A stretch of DNA of 64,000 bases from Methanobacterium formicicum DSM 3637. Lineage in GTDB: Archaea > Methanobacteriota > Methanobacteria > Methanobacteriales > Methanobacteriaceae. The notes beneath the pieces were generated by a model. It was not told where the DNA came from, searched no databases, and was given only the letters and a program-made list of their open reading frames with translations. Both the position numbers and the translations under genes were made by a program. This document shows positions 33,204-43,853 of this stretch, piece after piece (position 1 is the stretch's first letter; each line of letters begins with the position of its first letter). The stretch lies in the NCBI RefSeq assembly GCF_000302455.1, contig NZ_AMPO01000012.1, positions 44,703 to 108,702 on the forward strand, given 5' to 3'.

Positions 33204-34226
33204 TCAAGCACGCAAAAACTTCTCCATGAGAAGGGCGGTTCCCACTGCCGGTGCCACCACACAATCAGTAGGGGTGAGGATTTCTTCCATGGTCCTAACC
33301 TCCAGGCCCTGGAGTTTTGCGGCTTCACTTCCGATTATGTCCATTCCCAATCCTGTTGCAATTACCAGCGTTATACCTTCCCTTTCACTGACTTCTTTAA
33401 GGGCTTCGGCCACCTGTTCTACCTGTTTCTGGTAGATGAACTGTGCAATCTTCACAACTTCATCCGGACTCAGTAAATCCAGATCACCACATACCACCCG
33501 TGACAATCTTAAAAGCGAATTCTCCCGATTATTATCCGCACCATCCGGAGTTTCAGAGGTGTAATCTTCTCTGGTGATATTTTCAAGAACCAGGTGCACA
33601 TCAGCAGTTACTGCAAAAAATTCTGATGCTGTGCGCACCCAATCATCTCCCAGTGGTACTTTATCCACAATGGTTGCCACGTTGGTGCGGAGGGTGCCCG
33701 TGTAAACCAATTCACCGGTTGCAAGCCTTTGGAGATCTGTTCTTCCCTTAGCACATTCTACACCATTTTTTATGGGAATTATATCCGTGGTGGTACTTCC
33801 TGTATCTATAAATATACAATCCGGAGCCATGTAAGCAGCTAGCGGAGCCGTGGCAATCCAGTTAGCAGCAGCCAGTTGCAGAGGATTCTTTTTCACAGCA
33901 TCGTAATCCATCATACCATTAAGACCCACAAAGGCAACTGGCAGATCGAATGTTTCCATAACTCTGGTTGAAATATCCAGAACCCCTTCACTCTTGTTCT
34001 GGTAACTATCAGCAAGTTCTGCAGTCATGGAAATACCAACTGCATCAATTTCATCAATATCAGTACCTAAAAGTTCCAGGAGAGTCTTGGAAAGTTCATG
34101 CTTTTTAATCCACATGGGGAGATAAGAAAAATCTGTTTTTATATTGAGAATTTTCCCTTTTTCATCAAATTCGACCACAGCAAGGTCGGTGTTTGCTCCG
34201 CCAATATCAAAACCTGCAATTTTCAA
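33204..34226 (-). CDS. mfnF: Methanofuran synthase component MfnF
   Basis: A 340-residue protein of the ASKHA/hydantoinase-like family, starting KIAGFDIGGANTDLAVV, with IFIDTGSTTTDIIPI further on. MfnF couples the aminomethylfuran unit to glutamyl-tyramine in methanofuran synthesis. The start is TTG behind AAAGGTGATTAA. mfnD lies directly upstream in the same operon, which supports the pathway. The neighbouring AAAGGTGATAAGTTGAAAA at the mfnD end is a near-copy of this start region. Confidence 0.88.
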   Translation of the reverse strand: MKIAGFDIGGANTDLAVVEFDEKGKILNIKTDFSYLPMWIKKHELSKTLLELLGTDIDEIDAVGISMTAELADSYQNKSEGVLDISTRVMETFDLPVAFVGLNGMMDYDAVKKNPLQLAAANWIATAPLAAYMAPDCIFIDTGSTTTDIIPIKNGVECAKGRTDLQRLATGELVYTGTLRTNVATIVDKVPLGDDWVRTASEFFAVTADVHLVLENITREDYTSETPDGADNNRENSLLRLSRVVCGDLDLLSPDEVVKIAQFIYQKQVEQVAEALKEVSEREGITLVIATGLGMDIIGSEAAKLQGLEVRTMEEILTPTDCVVAPAVGTALLMEKFLRA

Positions 34227-34258
34227 TTAATCACCTTTATAAAGAAAAGTTCCTATTT

Positions 34259-35268
34259 TCAACTTATCACCTTTAAATGGAGCCTATTACCAGTTTTCTG
34301 GATTTCTATCTCTCTTTCAAGGCTGAATTCCTGAGGAAGATCACCCTGCACAGCCTGAATCATAGCTTTACCTAAATTAAAGCTGAGCATATTCCTAAGG
34401 GCCACGTAAGGAGTGGTTACTCGAGAGTTGATCTCCACCAGATGAACCTGTCCATCACCAATGATCACATCAACTCCCACGTAACCCTTTAATCCAGGGA
34501 TAGATTCAACTGCTTTTTTAGCTATTTTTTTGGCTTCATTTTCCAGGGGGTGGGCCATGGGAACTTTTCCCCCATTATAATTTATGATACCCTCTTTTAT
34601 AGAGATATTCTGTTGATTTAAACTGAGTGGAATGGCTTTTTTACCATTGGTAAGTAAACTTACACTGGCACTTACTCCTTCAATGTAATCCTGCACCAGG
34701 AAGTAGGGAAGGCTGCTAACTTCTCTCACTTTCCGGGTAGCATTTTTAAAAGAGTCTTCAGAATCAACAATCTGTACCGCAGAACATGAAACCCCATCTG
34801 CCGGTTTTACCACCTTTTTATCGCCTGAAATTCCCTGGCAGTAGAGTCCAATATCCTCCCATGAAACCCTGTGGGTGGGGATCACTGGCACTTTATCTTT
34901 GAGAAGGCTGTAGGTGAGGTATTTATCTGAACAGATGCGTACTGCATCTGAATCTGATCCAACCACCTGAACACCATTTTTCTCAATTAACCGTGTCAAT
35001 CCACACAGTATGAAGTCTTCTTCAGGGGCTATGGGTAAACAAAAATCAAACTGAGAGATATTATCCAAAATCCAGTCCTCAATATTTCCATCTATGACTA
35101 GTGGTTTGCACTTGCTTCCTTCAATGGCATCTATATTTTTGGAGATGAGGTAGCTGGCAGGTAAATATTCCAGGTCACAGGTAAGACCACGGAGCATTGC
35201 TTTACCTTCAGCAGCTAAGGAAGGATCTTTTATCCCCAGTGCACTGGCATATTCAAAAATTAAAAGAC

Positions 35269-35272
<4 letters not shown>
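34259..35272 (-). CDS. mfnD: Tyramine-L-glutamate ligase MfnD
   Basis: A 337-residue ATP-grasp enzyme. KVVKPADGVSC is the ATP-binding lysine region and VGVDVIIGDGQVHLVEINSRVTTPY holds the metal-binding Glu and Asn. MfnD adds glutamate to tyramine to start the methanofuran side chain. It overlaps the stop of wecC by four bases (ATGA), so the two are translationally coupled, and mfnF follows. Confidence 0.9.
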
Positions 35273-36992
<1,720 letters not shown>

Positions 36993-38315
36993 TTAAAAAT
37001 TAACAGAATCTGATTTGGAAACCATTATTGTTTTACCTTCCAGATGAAGTTCCATCCTGGGAAATTGAGGGTTAACTCCATCAAATACAATATTTATATT
37101 GGTATCTGGGTTTTTAGTCTCGAATTCTGCTACAGTAACATCTTCATCCACTGTAAGTAATTTTTTTGACTGTTCCCCTGCAATGGTTTCAGGAGGTTTG
37201 ATTTCCAGTTTTCCCTGGTTATATGCATCTTGAATGGCATCAACGATCTGTTCTGAAGCAGTACCATCACCGTAGGGGTTGGCTGCGTCTTTCATTTTCT
37301 GGTAAATCTTGTTATCTGCCAGCAGTTTGGCAACATTACTGGTTATTTTTTCTGTATTTGACCCCACCAGGATGTTACCCCCTGCATGCACTGTTTCCGG
37401 GCGTTCAGTGTTGTATCTGAGAGTAAGACAGGGAACATCTAAAGTTATGGCTTCTTCCTGGATTCCACCAGAATCAGTTATCATTATCTTTGAATTGGAC
37501 TGGAGGATTAAAAAATCAAGATACCCAATGGGTTTAATCATGTGAATGTGAGGGGCCTCTTCAAGCTGGGAGTACATTCCAAATTCTTTAAGGGTTTTTA
37601 CAGTACGTGGATGTACAGGGAAAACAATGTTAAGTCCCCTAATCTTAAGTAGAGCTTCTATTATGTTCCTTAATCTTTCCCGATCATCAACATTCTCTGC
37701 ACGGTGCAGGGTTAACGATAAAATGTCCCCTTCAACATCCAGCTTGGACATGATATTGGAACTTTTACTGGCGATTTTGAGGTTCCGGTAGCAGGCATCA
37801 ACCACAGTATTACCGGTGATAAAAATATTCTTAGGATTTATTCCCTCAAAAAGTAGATTTATGGCTGTATCTTCGGTTGGTACAAAAAAGAGGTTGGTGC
37901 AGACATCTGCCATCATACGGTTTATCTCTTCAGGCATGGTTTTATCGTAGGAGCGAAGTCCCGCCTCTACATGCCCTACTGCTATATGTAACTTGGCTGC
38001 CACCAGGGCACCGGCTAAGACTGCATTGGTATCACCCTGGACCAGGACGATGTCTGGTTTTTCAGAAAGGAGAACTTCTTCAATTCCTTCCATCATTACC
38101 GCGGTTTGTTTCCCATGTGAATCTGAGCCCACTCCAATGTTATAATCAGGTTCTTTGAGTTCCAGGTCCAGGAAAAACTGCTGGGACATTTCAAAGTCGT
38201 AATGCTGACCAGTGTGTATTAAAACATAATCTATTCCCCTTTTATCCACTTCATCGATTAAAGGGGACATTTTGATGATTTCAGGCCTGGTGCCTATGAT
38301 AAACGCTATCTTCAT
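36993..38315 (-). CDS. wecB: UDP-GlcNAc 2-epimerase with C-terminal extension
   Basis: A 440-residue protein. The first 365 residues are a normal WecB: FIIGTRPEIIKMSPLI, GQHYDFEMSQ, VQGDTNAVLAG, HVEAGLRS and TDSGGIQEEA. It makes UDP-ManNAc, which WecC oxidises. About 70 extra residues (after IQDAYNQGKLEI) form a beta-rich tail I do not recognise. Usual length is 360-390. ATG start. The tail may be a partner-binding domain. Confidence 0.9.
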   Translation of the reverse strand: MKIAFIIGTRPEIIKMSPLIDEVDKRGIDYVLIHTGQHYDFEMSQQFFLDLELKEPDYNIGVGSDSHGKQTAVMMEGIEEVLLSEKPDIVLVQGDTNAVLAGALVAAKLHIAVGHVEAGLRSYDKTMPEEINRMMADVCTNLFFVPTEDTAINLLFEGINPKNIFITGNTVVDACYRNLKIASKSSNIMSKLDVEGDILSLTLHRAENVDDRERLRNIIEALLKIRGLNIVFPVHPRTVKTLKEFGMYSQLEEAPHIHMIKPIGYLDFLILQSNSKIMITDSGGIQEEAITLDVPCLTLRYNTERPETVHAGGNILVGSNTEKITSNVAKLLADNKIYQKMKDAANPYGDGTASEQIVDAIQDAYNQGKLEIKPPETIAGEQSKKLLTVDEDVTVAEFETKNPDTNINIVFDGVNPQFPRMELHLEGKTIMVSKSDSVNF

Positions 38316-38520
38316 TTAAATCCACAACCATCCTTAAGTAGATATTAAAAAGGTTAAATCAATGTATATGTTGATATTGAATGTATTAAGTTGATGTTAT
38401 TTAAATATAAATGATATTAATTAATTAAAAAAATGCTATTGAAAATTTTATAAAACAGGTGTGTTATTAATCATCTAAATAAGCTACGTTAGCCAAATTA
38501 ACCAGTATTACCATTATTAA

Positions 38521-38580
38521 TTAGATTAAGTCCATTATCCAATTAAGTCCATATCCAATTAAGTCTTACTCTAGATTAAG
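38521..38580. repeat. Short repeats near the DUF460 stop
   Basis: CCAATTAAGTC and near copies (ATTAAGTCC, AGATTAAGTC) occur four to five times at 15-25 bp spacing. They start about 35 bp beyond the DUF460 stop on its downstream side. Confidence 0.6.
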
Positions 38581-38608
38581 TCATAAAGTGCATAAATTGA
38601 TTTGAAAC

Positions 38609-40180
38609 CTAAAAGTTATGGGGAGATCTTTTTCTTTTAGCCCTATAATCATCCATTATCTTTAGAAGCTTGTTAGTCTCTTCTTTTTTCCTTTTGTCTT
38701 CCTGATTCTTTTCCCATTTTTTTATTTGCCTATCCAGATCACTGGATAATATAACTGCAAAATCATCAGCCATTTTTAAATCAACCGTTTCCAGTGGGAT
38801 TAGGGGAACCATATTTCTTTCAAATTCACTTCTAGCCTGGTGGGACATTTTATCTGTAGTTATAACTGCTTTAACTCCTAACCTAATCAGTAAAGAAGCC
38901 GTCTGGGAACCTCCCCCTTCCGAACTTCTCAGCATAACCACATCTCCTTTTCTAATATTCCAGGCCCCTGTTGCTTCCCTTATGGAATCTTTTGAAAATG
39001 ATTCTATGATTTTAACGGGAGATGCTTCCCTGGAAAGTTCCATGGCCCTTATTCGTTTTATGGATTCCAGTTGGTCAGCCAAATTTTTATTTAAAGCTTT
39101 TTGACGGTTGTATTTTTCCTGGAGACCCCGGATGATCGATTGTTTATTGATAATTTCCTTTTGATGTAAAATGTTCTGAGAATACTGATATTGCAATCTT
39201 TCAATTTTGCTTTCCAGATGGGATATTTCACTGTGAAATGTCTGGAGATCATCTTCTAGTATCCTGTTTTTATTCTGTAAATTCCTGATCTGCTTCTCCT
39301 GTGATTTTAATTTATTTTTTAATCCAGAAATAATCAGAGAAGCATCTTTATCAGGAGAATCACTGTAATTATCAGAAAGTTCAGCAATTCTAATAGTACC
39401 TTCTTTAACGACTTCAAATACTTTAATTTCCTCATTATGTTTTTTATAAACCTTTTTGTCCATTTTATGAGTCATGTTGTCTGCTGTATTCGGTTCATCT
39501 TTAGTATTCCCATTATTTGATGTAAGAGTCCCTTTATCCGTTTTGGATGAATTAATTGGATTTTGTAATTTTTCCAGAGTAGCGTTTATGGCCTTGGTAA
39601 TTGGAACTTCATTTATGACCATGATTTTTACTTCATCAATTAATTCAGGGGACATTTCCAAATTCAAAGTTCTTTTTTCAATGTGTTCCAGTTTTTTCTG
39701 GTGCTTTTTATACCCCTGGATGGCTGCAGCAAGTGCGTCTCGTTCATGAGCATTCTGCGGTATTAGATCAGACCCAATATCCCTGGATCTGGGTATTGCG
39801 TGGTGGTTATCATTGGAGTAAATGTAATCATCCACCATCTCGTTCTTGGCACTCACTGCCAGGTCCCGGTATGGTGAGTATACCTTAGAATTGAGGGCTG
39901 TTGCCATTTTCCTCACCATTTTAGGAGTTTGGTGAACATCCGTAGCCACCAGAACTGTTCTCCCAAAACTGATGATGTGTTTGGTTATATCAGCACGAGA
40001 AGCTTCTTTAAAACTATTCACACTTAATATTTCACCTGAAAGATCAAGAATAGCCACTCCTACTGTCATTCCGGGATCAAGCCCTACTATAATCCCTCTT
40101 TGACCTTTGGGAGTTAGTGGCTGCCCATGTTTATTTAAAATAAGTTTTTCTTTAAAATTTTGAGGGTACCGGTGAACCAG
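38609..40180 (-). CDS. DUF460 (RNase H-like) protein with coiled coil
   Basis: A protein of about 523 residues if started at CTG 40180. The first ATG is at 40069, but the frame stays open upstream and reads GIIVGLDPG before that ATG, which is the conserved first strand of the RNase H-like DUF460 fold. No ATG, GTG or TTG precedes it in frame back to a stop at 40223. CTG at 40180 follows AAGGAGG by seven bases. The middle (about residues 260-370) is coiled coil (SHLESKIERLQYQ). The C-terminus reads KGDVVMLRSSEGGGSQTAS and is conserved in the family. Function unknown; nuclease-like. Confidence 0.75.
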   Translation of the reverse strand: MVHRYPQNFKEKLILNKHGQPLTPKGQRGIIVGLDPGMTVGVAILDLSGEILSVNSFKEASRADITKHIISFGRTVLVATDVHQTPKMVRKMATALNSKVYSPYRDLAVSAKNEMVDDYIYSNDNHHAIPRSRDIGSDLIPQNAHERDALAAAIQGYKKHQKKLEHIEKRTLNLEMSPELIDEVKIMVINEVPITKAINATLEKLQNPINSSKTDKGTLTSNNGNTKDEPNTADNMTHKMDKKVYKKHNEEIKVFEVVKEGTIRIAELSDNYSDSPDKDASLIISGLKNKLKSQEKQIRNLQNKNRILEDDLQTFHSEISHLESKIERLQYQYSQNILHQKEIINKQSIIRGLQEKYNRQKALNKNLADQLESIKRIRAMELSREASPVKIIESFSKDSIREATGAWNIRKGDVVMLRSSEGGGSQTASLLIRLGVKAVITTDKMSHQARSEFERNMVPLIPLETVDLKMADDFAVILSSDLDRQIKKWEKNQEDKRKKEETNKLLKIMDDYRAKRKRSPHNF

Positions 40181-40359
40181 ACAATTTCCTCCTTGGGGTA
40201 CTATCTTAGTACTTACTCTTAATTATTCTATGTTTTTGTTACTATTTTAGTGTTTCCCCTGCTATTACTGGAATAAGTATGAAAGAAGTAGAAAAGGACA
40301 GGTTTTCCATTCCAGAGACAATTGTGAGGAATAAATATATGTGCATTCAAAAGCGGTCA

Positions 40360-40430
40360 TTATTAGAAAGTGGTCATTATTAGAAAAATCTCCCATTTTT
40401 AGAAAGACCACCCATTTTTAGACAAATTTT
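40360..40430. repeat. Degenerate repeats at the TruA gene end
   Basis: GGTCATTATTAGAAA twice and CCCATTTTTAGA(AA/CA) twice, spaced 16-22 bp, lie within about 90 bp beyond the truA stop. Confidence 0.6.
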
Positions 40431-40446
40431 AGAGAAATGTTTATCT

Positions 40447-41271
40447 TTATACAATATTCCTATGATTCAGTGCATTTATCATTTCCATGGTTGAAGCAAC
40501 CATCCTTTGATGATTGAAGCATTCTTCCCCAATGGTCTGTATAAAACGTTTGTGAGCATATTTATCCTCATTAAACTTCACCCCTTTATGGAAAACATCC
40601 ATTAAAATAAGACTTTCAGGAGGCATTGGCATGATACAGGCATTATATTCCGGATCAAAACACTTTTCTACCTCTTCTATCCCCATTTCATGTTTTCCCA
40701 CACAGAGTAAGATTGTAACCATTTTTCGAACCATGTTCCAGAGGAAACTTTCACCCTCCACATCCACCAGACACCCCTGATTTTCCGCTGTAATACGAAC
40801 ACTATCCACTTTTCTAATGGGATTTCGTTCATTTCTCCGGGAAAAGTTAATGAAGTTATGAGTTCCCTCCATTAAATGAGCTGCTTCCTGCATTTTATCC
40901 AAATCCCACTCTTCTTCCCCTGTTTTCCGACACAATACATAACGATAGTGCCTCTTATAAGCATAGCGGGTCTTAAATCCCTGTGGTACCGGGCAAGATC
41001 CAAGAATCCTTATATCCATTGGTAAAACATCGTTTACCTGGTTTATTATTGGCTCCTTATCAGTGCAAAATGACACCACATTTCCCAGGGCATGGACTCC
41101 CCGGTCAGTGCGACCAGCAATGGAGTAACTTGATTGACCCAGGTTGGTTATTGCACCTGATTTTTCCAGGGCCTTAAGAAGTTCCCCTTCAACTGTGCGT
41201 AGGTTTGGTTGTCTTTGAAATCCATAAAAAGCCGTTCCCAAATAAGCAACTTTTAAAGCCACCCTAATCAT
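40447..41271 (-). CDS. truA: tRNA pseudouridine synthase A
   Basis: A 274-residue enzyme making pseudouridine at positions 38-40 of tRNA. Catalytic aspartate lies in SIAGRTDRGVHALGN. YKRHYRYVL, GTHNFINFSRR and ESFLWNMVRKMV complete the fold. ATG 41271 follows GAGGAG; a TTG six codons upstream (41289) overlaps the ribosome site and is rejected. It is divergent from hisA. Confidence 0.93.
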   Translation of the reverse strand: MIRVALKVAYLGTAFYGFQRQPNLRTVEGELLKALEKSGAITNLGQSSYSIAGRTDRGVHALGNVVSFCTDKEPIINQVNDVLPMDIRILGSCPVPQGFKTRYAYKRHYRYVLCRKTGEEEWDLDKMQEAAHLMEGTHNFINFSRRNERNPIRKVDSVRITAENQGCLVDVEGESFLWNMVRKMVTILLCVGKHEMGIEEVEKCFDPEYNACIMPMPPESLILMDVFHKGVKFNEDKYAHKRFIQTIGEECFNHQRMVASTMEMINALNHRNIV

Positions 41272-41363
41272 AGAATTCTCCTCTTCCAATTTAGATAAAT
41301 GAAATTATTATTTAATTAATAACCATAGTTTATAGTAGATATCTGAAAGATATTAAAAAGGTA

Positions 41364-41446
41364 TTTCCAACAAAGAAATATCTCCAACAAAGAAATATCT
41401 CCAACAAAGAAATATCTCCAACAAAGAAATATCTCCAACAAAGAGA
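41364..41446. repeat. 17-bp tandem repeat, five copies, between truA and hisA
   Basis: TCTCCAACAAAGAAATA repeats five times; the first and last copies vary slightly. It lies between two divergent genes, so unlike most repeats here it is not beside a stop. It could sit in either promoter region. Confidence 0.9.
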
Positions 41447-41574
41447 TCTTTAAAGAACAATTAATAGTCCTTCAAATATAATTATATCTATTATTAATCC
41501 TTTGATGTACAATAGTTATAAAAATGAATTCATACTTGATTAAAATCCAATAGAGATACTATGAGGTGTTTTCA

Positions 41575-42291
41575 ATGATCATTATGCCTGCAGTTGACAT
41601 AAAAAACGGTAAGTGTGTGCAGTTGGTACAGGGTAAGCCCGGAACAGAACAGATCGTCCTGGATAATCCTGCTGAAGTTGCTCTGGAATGGGAAAACAAA
41701 GGAGCCAGTGTTCTGCATGTTATTGATCTGGGCGGTGCCTTAGAAGAAAGAGGTAACACTTCTGTGGTGGAAGAAATCCTTAAAAAGGTCTCAGTACCAG
41801 TCCAGATGGGCGGAGGGATTCGTACACTGGATGATGCCACCAATTTACTAAACATGGGCGTGGATAGAATAATACTGGGAACACTGGCCATCCAGGACCC
41901 CACAACCGTAGAGATCTTATCCAGTGAATTTGGAAGTGAGCGTATTATGGTGGCCCTGGATAGTAAGGACTCGCAGGTGGTGGTCAGGGGATGGACTGAA
42001 AAAACAGACCAGACTGCCCCTGAACTGGGGAAGATCATGGAAAATCACGGAGCTGGTGGAATACTTTTCACCAACGTGGACCATGAAGGTCTTTTAGGTG
42101 GGTTCAGGGCCCAACCCCTCCTTGAATTATTAGAAGCTGTGGATATTCCTGTGGTTTATTCAGGGGGCGTTAGCACCTTAGAAGATGTGGCTACCCTGAG
42201 TCAAACTGACGCCTACGGTGTGGTGATTGGTTCTGCACTTTACAAAGGAACCATAAACTTTGAAGACACCCTTGCTTACGAAAAAAAGTAA
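41575..42291 (+). CDS. hisA: Phosphoribosylformimino-AICAR isomerase
   Basis: A 238-residue TIM barrel for the fourth step of histidine synthesis. PAVDIKNGKCVQLVQG, the GGGIRTLDDA phosphate loop and VYSGGVSTLED are typical. ATG 41575 is preceded by GAGGTG at good spacing; a GTG at 41566 overlaps the ribosome site. A TATA-like GTTATAAAAATG lies near 41515. Confidence 0.93.
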   Translation: MIIMPAVDIKNGKCVQLVQGKPGTEQIVLDNPAEVALEWENKGASVLHVIDLGGALEERGNTSVVEEILKKVSVPVQMGGGIRTLDDATNLLNMGVDRIILGTLAIQDPTTVEILSSEFGSERIMVALDSKDSQVVVRGWTEKTDQTAPELGKIMENHGAGGILFTNVDHEGLLGGFRAQPLLELLEAVDIPVVYSGGVSTLEDVATLSQTDAYGVVIGSALYKGTINFEDTLAYEKK

Positions 42292-42348
42292 CAATTATCT
42301 CTTATTTCTTTTCATTATCTCTTTTCATTTTTTAGGATGTTCCTTACT

Positions 42349-43587
42349 TTACTGGGTAAATCCCCTGTTAATTACGGTTTTTTCAGCTATTCCCACCACT
42401 TTACGTATTTTGAGAATTTGATCAGGGTTGGTGGATACGGAGCTGATGCCATTTTCCACTAACCAGCTTACAATAGCCGGATCCGAACCTGCATGGCCAC
42501 AAATACAGTTTTCAATCCCTTGCTGGTTGCATTTTTCTATCACCAGCTTTATCATCTTCAAAACTGAGTTATGAGTTAAATTGAAATGTTTAGCCACTTT
42601 AACCCCTCTTCGGTCCACCGCCATTGAGCACATTGCCATGTCACTCATGCCCAACGTCACAAAATCCATTCCCTCCATTATGAACTCATCCAGGGTGAAA
42701 ACTGCAGATGGAGTTTCAATGGATGCACCCACTGGTAGATCCCGGTGAGGTTTGATTCCAACCTGGCTCATGATGCTTTTAGCTTCTCTATACTCTGAAA
42801 CATCCCTTACTAAGGGTATCTTAACTCCTAAATTGTCATAACCCTCATCAATGAGTTTAGATATGGCTTCAAACTCTGCTTTGAGAATTTCAGGATTTTT
42901 AAGATCTTTATGAATACCCCTTAAACCCAGTAAGGGATTAGCTTCATCTGGTTCAATCTTTCCCCCTTCTAAACGTTTCAGCTCATCAGTGGGTATGTCA
43001 AAGGTGCGGAACCAGACTGGTTTAGGGTGAAATGCATCAGCAATAAGACGGACAGAATCTGCAATGACTTTACTGAGCTTTCCTTCCTCCAAAAGTACCT
43101 GGGGATGTTTTCCAGTGCGGATGATGCTATTTTCAATACGGATGGAACCAACACCATCTGCCCATGGTGCTACTTTCCAGGCTACCTCTGGAACGTTGAG
43201 GTTGACCTTGATGCTGGTGGCAGGATAGTATACTTCAGAAGTATCAGATTTGCCTTCTCTTTCCATGAATCCATGATATATGTTACCAGTCCGGCCATCT
43301 ACAGTTACAATAGAACCTTCTTTAATTTTCTGGGTTCCGTTACCCGTTCCCACCACACAGGGAACTTTCATCTCCCGAAGTACTATGGCCACGTGGCTGG
43401 TAAGTCCACCATAATCTGTCACCACACCCCCTGCCTGGTAAAGATAGGAGACCATGTCTCTGGAGGCCGTGGATAAAACTATAATTTCCCCTCCTTTAAG
43501 ATTCAGGAGATCTTCATCCCTATCAATCTTTTTGACATGACCTACACCCACATAGGGCCCGGTCCCAATTCCTTTCACAATAATCAT
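42349..43587 (-). CDS. PEP-utilizing enzyme lacking the ATP-grasp domain
   Basis: A 412-residue protein with only the last two domains of PEP synthase. The swivelling phosphohistidine domain has GGLTSHVAIVLRE, whose His carries the phosphate. The PEP-binding barrel has LGLRGI, GASIETPSA and ends with CGHAGSDPAIVSWLVENGISSVSTNPDQI. The nucleotide-binding domain is absent, so it needs another phosphate donor or a different reaction. ATG start. No neighbour explains it. Confidence 0.82.
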   Translation of the reverse strand: MIIVKGIGTGPYVGVGHVKKIDRDEDLLNLKGGEIIVLSTASRDMVSYLYQAGGVVTDYGGLTSHVAIVLREMKVPCVVGTGNGTQKIKEGSIVTVDGRTGNIYHGFMEREGKSDTSEVYYPATSIKVNLNVPEVAWKVAPWADGVGSIRIENSIIRTGKHPQVLLEEGKLSKVIADSVRLIADAFHPKPVWFRTFDIPTDELKRLEGGKIEPDEANPLLGLRGIHKDLKNPEILKAEFEAISKLIDEGYDNLGVKIPLVRDVSEYREAKSIMSQVGIKPHRDLPVGASIETPSAVFTLDEFIMEGMDFVTLGMSDMAMCSMAVDRRGVKVAKHFNLTHNSVLKMIKLVIEKCNQQGIENCICGHAGSDPAIVSWLVENGISSVSTNPDQILKIRKVVGIAEKTVINRGFTQ

Positions 43588-43802
43588 GTACTATATCTGT
43601 TTGTAATTGATTATGGAAATAATTTGGTAATACGATATTATAAATGAATATACTGCATTGAGGATAGAATATGCTGAAATTTAAGCAGTTTAAAGTAATT
43701 ATATTCGTTGAAAACAGGATATTCTAAAGAAAAAAAAGATTTGTGGGAAGAACATGCTCTCAACCTACTTAAAGGTGTCTAATTTATAATGCATCTAATT
43801 TA

Positions 43803-43853
43803 ATGAGCAAATCTTTCCATCAATTAATTAATGAGCAAATCTTTCCATCAATG
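43803..43853. repeat. 28-bp tandem duplication over the flippase stop
   Basis: ATGAGCAAATCTTTCCATCA starts at 43803 and again at 43831. The second copy holds the last codons (MERFAH) and the first copy lies beyond the stop. Confidence 0.88.
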
